From IMG/VR virus record IMGVR_UViG_3300027734_000341, positions 1-21,872 of that record: a stretch of 21,872 nt of DNA. One strand, written 5' to 3'. The notes under the pieces were generated by a model, which was given only the letters and a program-made list of their open reading frames with translations, did no database searches and was not told the origin of the DNA. The translations under genes were made by a program, and so were the position numbers. Position 1 is the first letter of the stretch; each line of letters begins with the position of its first letter. This DNA is from a virus. Below, piece by piece: positions 18,301-21,872 of the stretch.

Positions 18301-18581
18301 TTGTCTAGATAATCTGAAGGAACAATATCTGCATTATTATATTGTGCATTTAAGATAATATAATTGGCCGCAGTATCTAATGAAATTTTACCACCAATAA
18401 TTGGACTACCACTTTTGAATATATTATTACCAAATTTTTCTATTTGATTAGATAAAATTGTTTGCAGTTGAGTAAGTTCTCTTGCTTGAACTGAATATCC
18501 AGGACGAAAAAGAACACGCATGAAATTTTTATCTTCATTGAAATCATCGTAATATGGATCGTAATTGAATAGGGTAGTCAT
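12360..18581 (-). CDS. Very large baseplate/tail structural protein with DUF4815-like N-terminus (2073 aa)
   Basis: The N-terminus (NYDPYYDDFNEDKNFMRVLF, then 'RPGYSVQARELTQLQTILSNQ' and 'FKSGSPIIGG') matches DUF4815, a domain of T4-like cyanophage and other marine phage structural proteins. A second conserved part at about 980-1010 reads YTMQDIGAFENRIKQLEYYV, with 'GILTDNF' soon after. From about residue 1565 a third conserved region reads HDPLAETFYVDP ... 'LNSVDLFFKAKDDSLPVWIQIRP', found in many large marine-phage tail proteins. Residues about 1855-1935 carry two GxGY beta modules (ASGTGYGNSN, VGSGYIDDY). It lies directly after gp8, where T4 has gp9-gp10-gp11, so it may replace those rim proteins and carry the fibres; that is inferred from position. 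A strong GAGGA ribosome site lies five bases before ATG, and the gap to gp8 is ten bases. Confidence 0.9.
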   Translation of the reverse strand: MTTLFNYDPYYDDFNEDKNFMRVLFRPGYSVQARELTQLQTILSNQIEKFGNNIFKSGSPIIGGKISLDTAANYIILNAQYNNADIVPSDYLDKTIVSYNSTKLARAKVVAVDSIGTYPVLVIKYLSGDRFVETDELKIYGQNIFAQLRDTDAYGSSYIASIQDGVYYFKGQFVKVTPQFLVIELFYRIGTSTTINKQPSYKIGVEFESTIVDEIDDTSLLDPAQGAFNYQAPGAERFVINTSLSKRSLDSADVSSFFEVIRLVDGVKTKEIDYPIYSEIEKMLARRTYDESGNYTVDPFVISIEEGDSANGMFNIVLDPGKAYVGGYEFQTIAPTTIELSRAREVANTEGYDVSTNYESYVVLDNVYGTLDITSYPLLDVHSVAHTSVNTTTTAAYNSTKIGEIRANMMDYNDSTTLELGTTHSFTVHTFAANGVSITGTTQASGSNTRLINMPASFSATRSTDAYANMYFRVTDAGGTAISPVLIESSNATHIYLSSAWPIVPASNTFSIDSDFKNAESFVIKSGTTKTFGGSINSDSKDTATGFALITEPQRSSLVFDVPFPAMKPSTLTNMDFYAKKFYGNKTADAGGVVSISAEGTDTFSFCGSVGVISDSNIRDNIICMVRYDTTANATSGIAANAVLGLANNLFTVTAISSTNFEIDLNTAGAKVDLLINTKVNNAENASSGAIRGKQLIPATTGLNLHTKIPYELNTAGTQGTDILYSANSTGVTAVSGTGYVFPTIGSTFFDNTTELTNLRTPGKAVSLQVPDVLEIVRITDSRSPASNVTTAMLSSSTYDVTSNYDFDNGQRKTHYDHATITLKRGYSAPRGKVYVTYKYLSHQSAPSPQNDGLFTVDSYLKAGSNFTYDEIFYFNNKEDNKLVSLRSAFDFRPTRGVGTTTISGAVNPLPNQSLTSNFDYYLSRIDRVVVKQSRDFEVLTGTSAIKPIAPNVNLGDMLIYTLAIPAYTENVKEIRADFQNHRRYTMQDIGAFENRIKQLEYYVTLNSLERDATSTKITDANGLERSKYGILTDNFTSDSIKAPPNQIGFDNRCLIDGGELKPASLMRTINLKANTTLSTGELYGVNEQKIMMLSYTTSVLAQQPYATKSSPVAGALYGTFKGTMRLFPEFTGDVDSQTTAKVILNSTQGIENAFNFVNDAFKYIADNVKQWADDKDSPFAQIADSKWYQTRTEEGGTVYKYLGTGGFGHGEFWDPRQGKNTQGGQWGVYRAYNDNTYLTAGADLNQKQITTSASQQSSGEFVTDLAIQPYMKSKQVLFTTNGLRPSTTVYSFFDDVNVNKYVVVPNKVTMNANTTLIAGEPVLIASSTADLVANLVSLLSGGSSYKLGDIAVSETGSANVSIINQTGLSLVGKYVYGLDSGVTLTVSSVNDHRSGVGTVSGATIVLDGNASTTNDYYNGNTISIVHTSTSEVGIGEQFTISSYVGSTKTATLSATPTTQGSVVYSIGTNKTNKYGQAGGAFYIPTATFRSGQRNFRVTESFNNTYDGDSISFADKLYVASGLSVSKTELVDTVYNYDVDSKIIGTTTSDKLVSSRFAGANLLYTYNHDPLAETFYVDPARYPYGIYLNSVDLFFKAKDDSLPVWIQIRPTVNGTPSSDFWYPESVVTKVPSQVNISETPSVDDATTITNFQFYTPIFLKPGLYAVVVLTDSPDYILWEAEKGQVSTSNQYIGINPYIGTLYRSQNSMEYVPYINEDLMFRLNRCSFSTAAAQIVMQSEEQSVIYNVDKFRLLETSIVPTGTSVNYSVKANTISGTMETSYRPIVPQAVISFENDDLYAVGYRRKTLGYKGDFTIITELSTTDEAVSPIVSVEKSQLNIWENYVDDAEINSEDFTIVASGTGYGNSNVIVISSNTGTGFSGNLSCDASGNILSVYVSAVGSGYIDDYTITIGANTNYPAVAASGTNGSVVLNTEYDSSGGPCLARYITRQIQLAPGFDAGDLRVFLTANKPLGTSVDVFCKLLSGSDGTQFKDRRYQKLVNINPNPVPSLTQYEFTDYEYCPSATDNFITYTSSNGVTYNTFITLSIKIVMRSGDPTILPRVKDLRVIALPAE

Positions 18582-18591
18582 TTATTCCTCG

Positions 18592-19917
18592 TTAAAAACT
18601 CAGTATAAAACGGATTCGTTCGGTTTGTGCATCATCACGGGTTATTGGTGTTTTACTAGTTATGTATAATATCTGTCCTGAATACAAATCAAGTGTTGGA
18701 TTCTGTATTGCATTTACAACACGAATTGCACCTGTATCTCGGCCTTTAATTGCAGAATTTACTGACAAAATGCCACGAACATTATTTACATAAAGATGAT
18801 TTTCTACGGTGTCAAAAGATATAACGTCCGCAGTAAATGTTGAATCTGCATAAGTTGCACCTTGATAAACAACCTCATCAATACCAAAATCACCTACACC
18901 TGGCGATGTTGTTATTCTTGTATATAAACTATATGATTGACCTGTTGCTGGAGTTGATGTGTCATTTAAAAATGGATTATGTAATAATACTACTTGTCTA
19001 AAATCATTATCAGTAGGTAGTATACCTGATTCATCTTGATTAAATTCAACATTAAACATTAAATTAGATGCAGCTAATTCATATAAAGGATCATATCCAT
19101 GCCCATCATGTGGCGCAATAGAAACTGTAGCAGTTGCGGCTGTTCCAGTACCACCAGCAACATCTGTAAATGTTAAATCTGCATAGGTATATTGCATTCC
19201 TCTATCTTGAATAATAACATTAACAACACGGCCACCCGTTACATTTGCTTTTAATACCGCACCAGTACCATCACCATCTATTGATATAATACTCTGTGTT
19301 GCGCCATTAGTATAATTATTTCCAGCATTAGTAATAGTAACAATATCAATACCACCCGGAACTGCAGATGCAGTAACAAATTTATTATTAACTACTGGCA
19401 TCCAATCTGCAGTTAAAAATCTTTGTTTTTGTACCGATGAAATAGTATACAAATATTTCCACTTATAACCATCTGCAGTTAAAACATATGGTTCTTCTAA
19501 TGAAGTTGTAGATAATGATAGTGCGGGTTCAACTGTAGAATTTGCACTTGCGTTATTTGCTAAACACTTAAATACTTGATCACTACTATTTAATATATAA
19601 AAATTAGTATTTGCTTCATAAGTGTTATATTTTGTGTTTGCAGTCCAATTATTTCTATCTACGACCAAAGATGCATTGGTATAAGATAATTGTTTTGCCA
19701 ATATACCATACCGATAGTAGTCATTAATCACAGAATCGGTTTCTGTAGGGGTAACTGGAACTTCAGTACCAGCATTCCAAGGTAATTGTTTACCTATAAA
19801 TGCATACATGTATGATCTTCTTGTTGTAGGAAGATATGAATTTGCCGTTAAATCCAATAGATTATATAACTGTTTGGCAAGTAATACTTTGAAATTTTTT
19901 GTTATGAGTGATGACAT
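18592..19917 (-). CDS. 8: Baseplate wedge subunit, T4 gp8-like (441 aa)
   Basis: Recognised as the T4 gp8 family from the N-terminal half: 'TRRSYMYAFIGKQLPWNAGTE', 'NWTANTKYNTYEANTNFYIL', 'FKCLANNASANSTVEPA', 'TADGYKWKYLYTISSVQKQ' and 'DWMPVVNN'. In T4, gp8 dimers form part of each baseplate wedge between gp7, gp6 and gp10. At 441 residues it is longer than T4 gp8 (about 334), and the extra length includes a glycine-rich beta insertion at about residues 185-266 (NAGNNYTNGA ... DGDGTGAVLKA ... GGTGTAATATV). Its position after the gp7-like gene matches T4 order. The start is limited to the ATG at 19917 because an in-frame stop lies five codons upstream (19930-19932). There is no clear Shine-Dalgarno sequence; an AATAAATA late-promoter-like string overlaps the previous stop. 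Confidence 0.87.
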   Translation of the reverse strand: MSSLITKNFKVLLAKQLYNLLDLTANSYLPTTRRSYMYAFIGKQLPWNAGTEVPVTPTETDSVINDYYRYGILAKQLSYTNASLVVDRNNWTANTKYNTYEANTNFYILNSSDQVFKCLANNASANSTVEPALSLSTTSLEEPYVLTADGYKWKYLYTISSVQKQRFLTADWMPVVNNKFVTASAVPGGIDIVTITNAGNNYTNGATQSIISIDGDGTGAVLKANVTGGRVVNVIIQDRGMQYTYADLTFTDVAGGTGTAATATVSIAPHDGHGYDPLYELAASNLMFNVEFNQDESGILPTDNDFRQVVLLHNPFLNDTSTPATGQSYSLYTRITTSPGVGDFGIDEVVYQGATYADSTFTADVISFDTVENHLYVNNVRGILSVNSAIKGRDTGAIRVVNAIQNPTLDLYSGQILYITSKTPITRDDAQTERIRFILSF

Positions 19918-19922
19918 AATTG

Positions 19923-19930
19923 TATTTATT
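19923..19930 (-). promoter_or_regulatory. Candidate T4-type late promoter (AATAAATA)
   Basis: AATAAATA overlaps the TAA of the gp7-like gene and sits five bases before the gp8 ATG. If used as a late promoter, the transcript would start at or near the ATG and be almost leaderless, so this is weaker than the other two candidates. Confidence 0.22.
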
Positions 19931-21872
19931 TAACTTTTAAGACGTTTGTGACAATATTTAAAGTATTTGAAGTAAATGCTGTAGCTACTTTAATGGTATT
20001 AGCATTTACAAAAGTAACAGTTTTAGTCTCATCAAAATAGAGATTAATAGTTACATTATTTGCAGTAACACCAAGAGTATTTTGAGTAATTAGATATTTG
20101 CTATTTGATACACTTAATACGGTTTCTGTATTGCCAGTTGATAAGTAAATAATATCACCATCAAGAATATCATTAATAAAGTTACAAGTATTACCAAATA
20201 CTGTATTAGAACCAAGTGATATATTAACTGTATTTGCAACATGTCGATATACGCCAGTAAATATTACAACATCACCAACATTTACATAATTCATTAAATT
20301 GGCAGTTGTATTCGTAGTTGCATTAGCACCATATACAATATTAAACTTAGTTGGTAAAGTTGTTACCGTAATACTTTGATTAATGTCATTTGCAGAAACA
20401 TTTTCTTGATTGTTGTCAATTCTTGTGACAAATGTTTTTGTACCTAATGGATGAACAATATCATTTAATGGTTTCTTAAATTTATTGTAATCTGTTTGTG
20501 AATTAATCACATATGAGAAATTATGAAATTTATTTCCATCTTGTAAAAACTTATCTTCACTTATATGTCCATCAGTATTCAGATAGATACCAGGATATCT
20601 AATCAATCCATTTTCAAAGTTTGCAGTTGCCTTAGCACGACCATCACCATATACCGTTGTGCTACCTAAAACAACATTACCAGAAACTGTTCCATCATCC
20701 GATTTAATTGTTTTAGTTACATCAAATGTTCCTATATAATCAAACAACCTAATAAATCCAGTAGATTGAGTAAAGTTATCAACATATGCAGAGAATGTTG
20801 TTGATGTATTGGATGTACCTTGATATACTTTTGTATTTGATACAAATAGTTGTCCAGATGTTACATTCTGTAAAGTTAAATCCATATTTCTTAAAGATAT
20901 CGTAGGCACTTCAACATAATCATATCCATAACTAATTATACGTAAAGAAGTTACAGAACCAATTCTTGATGTAGTTAATGAATATGATTCACCATCACCA
21001 AGAACTTCACTAACATAAACATTAGCGCCAGTACCAGAAACTGTGTTTATTGTGATTGTTGGTAATGCATCTCTAGTATAACCTTCACCACCTAATACAT
21101 ATGCATTTGATGAATGATTGTTAATTGTTATTGTTTTAATACCACTGTTACCGGCATGTATTGCACTCACATATGCATTAGCACCATATCCAGAACCACC
21201 AGTAAATGTTAATGTTTGATTAACTGCATAATTACTACCACCATTTGCAGTAACAATTCTACCTAATGAACCTATCTTATATAAATCATTTCTTACAATT
21301 TTATATACAGAAACACCAGAAACATCATTTGCAAAAGTATTGGCAAAAGAAATTGTATGAGTAGTAACTCCTGTAATTTCAAATATATCTTCCATCTTAT
21401 TTACAATGTATAATCTTACATAGTTACCAACTTCAAATGAAGTAGTTAAATCTTGTGTTAAATCTGTTATTATACTGGTATCTTTAACAATGTTACATGA
21501 TGATATAACAAGAACATCTGAATTAGTTTCATTATAAAAACTATAAGTATCTACTGTTGGTTTTGCTCTGTATCCACCACCACCCTGATCTAATGTAACA
21601 AATGAAATTGGGTAAACATTAAATGATTGATATGAACCAATATTAGAAATTGTAATAGCATTCGCAACATTGATATTTGCATATAGACCATTCAAAGTTT
21701 CAATGGACATATTTCTTAAATTTATTTTGCGAACAGTTGAAGTATCTAATAAATTTATAGATGCCTTTGCTTCTGAACCATAAGGTGCATTTTCAAATCC
21801 ACCTTTAAAATCTATAGTTGTAACATATGTGTCATATGATGAACTTATTTCGCTCGATTTTCTAAATCCAAA
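19926..21872 (-). CDS. Baseplate wedge protein, gp7-like, C-terminal 649 residues (5' end outside window)
   Basis: The frame is open to the right edge. The ATG at 21710 is internal: 54 further codons upstream stay open and read like continuous protein (FGFRKSSEISSSYDTYVTT ... NLLDTSTVRKINLRN). The visible part is beta-rich, with glycine modules of the form GG.NY....TLTFTGGSGYGANAYV (visible residues about 205-330). A later segment, about residues 432-475, reads 'SEDKFLQDGNKFHNFSYVI' and then 'NDIVHPLGTKTF', a pattern I know from large baseplate proteins of marine T4-like phages. The gene immediately precedes gp8, the place of gene 7 in T4, so gp7 is the best guess. Similarity to T4 gp7 itself cannot be judged from this fragment, and another baseplate protein sharing these modules remains possible. 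Confidence 0.72.
   Translation of the reverse strand, partial: FGFRKSSEISSSYDTYVTTIDFKGGFENAPYGSEAKASINLLDTSTVRKINLRNMSIETLNGLYANINVANAITISNIGSYQSFNVYPISFVTLDQGGGGYRAKPTVDTYSFYNETNSDVLVISSCNIVKDTSIITDLTQDLTTSFEVGNYVRLYIVNKMEDIFEITGVTTHTISFANTFANDVSGVSVYKIVRNDLYKIGSLGRIVTANGGSNYAVNQTLTFTGGSGYGANAYVSAIHAGNSGIKTITINNHSSNAYVLGGEGYTRDALPTITINTVSGTGANVYVSEVLGDGESYSLTTSRIGSVTSLRIISYGYDYVEVPTISLRNMDLTLQNVTSGQLFVSNTKVYQGTSNTSTTFSAYVDNFTQSTGFIRLFDYIGTFDVTKTIKSDDGTVSGNVVLGSTTVYGDGRAKATANFENGLIRYPGIYLNTDGHISEDKFLQDGNKFHNFSYVINSQTDYNKFKKPLNDIVHPLGTKTFVTRIDNNQENVSANDINQSITVTTLPTKFNIVYGANATTNTTANLMNYVNVGDVVIFTGVYRHVANTVNISLGSNTVFGNTCNFINDILDGDIIYLSTGNTETVLSVSNSKYLITQNTLGVTANNVTINLYFDETKTVTFVNANTIKVATAFTSNTLNIVTNVLKVK

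Noticed and set aside
18582-18591. Terminators in the intergenic gaps.
   Set aside because: All gaps are about 25 bases or less and I saw no GC-rich hairpin followed by a T run on the minus strand.

Overview
The window is a densely packed late-gene segment of a T4-like myovirus. It is AT-rich throughout, and its fibre modules resemble those of marine cyanophages and pelagiphages, so an aquatic host (cyanobacterium, SAR11 or similar) is likely but not proven. Every supported gene lies on the minus strand, so the transcription order runs from high to low coordinates. Gaps between genes range from about 25 bases to a one-base overlap. I see no tRNA, mobile element, CRISPR array, host-like metabolic gene or clear terminator.

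Layout in transcription order. (1) Baseplate region: the 3' part of a gp7-like baseplate wedge gene (runs off the right edge), then a gp8-like wedge subunit, then a 2073-residue protein with a DUF4815-type N-terminus. (2) A 76-residue coiled-coil protein. (3) A 1335-residue tail fibre ending in a Peptidase_S74-type intramolecular chaperone. (4) Two small tail-associated proteins, 110 residues (TTG start) and 75 residues. (5) Three more fibre or fibre-like genes: 1444 residues, 483 residues, and one of at least 575 residues that runs off the left edge.

The genes fit one machine: gp7/gp8 wedges and the DUF4815 protein build or decorate the baseplate rim, the small proteins may be connectors, and the four long repetitive proteins form fibres. 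All four fibres share two building blocks. One is an Ala/Asn/Tyr-rich repeat of almost exact 7-residue period (the 'YANSAY' type). The other is a compact beta module beginning G-D-x-x-x-T-G-N-L. The S74 fibre also has 12-residue and 34-residue beta repeats.

The most interesting signals are the modular fibre family, with exact DNA repeats within and between genes (71, 44 and 37 bases) on a background of synonymous divergence; an asparagine repeated every seven residues with regularly placed 11- and 19-residue interruptions; and 'GxGY' beta modules that appear in three different baseplate proteins. No wholly new biochemical system is evident. The unusual content is this modular, recombining adhesin set.
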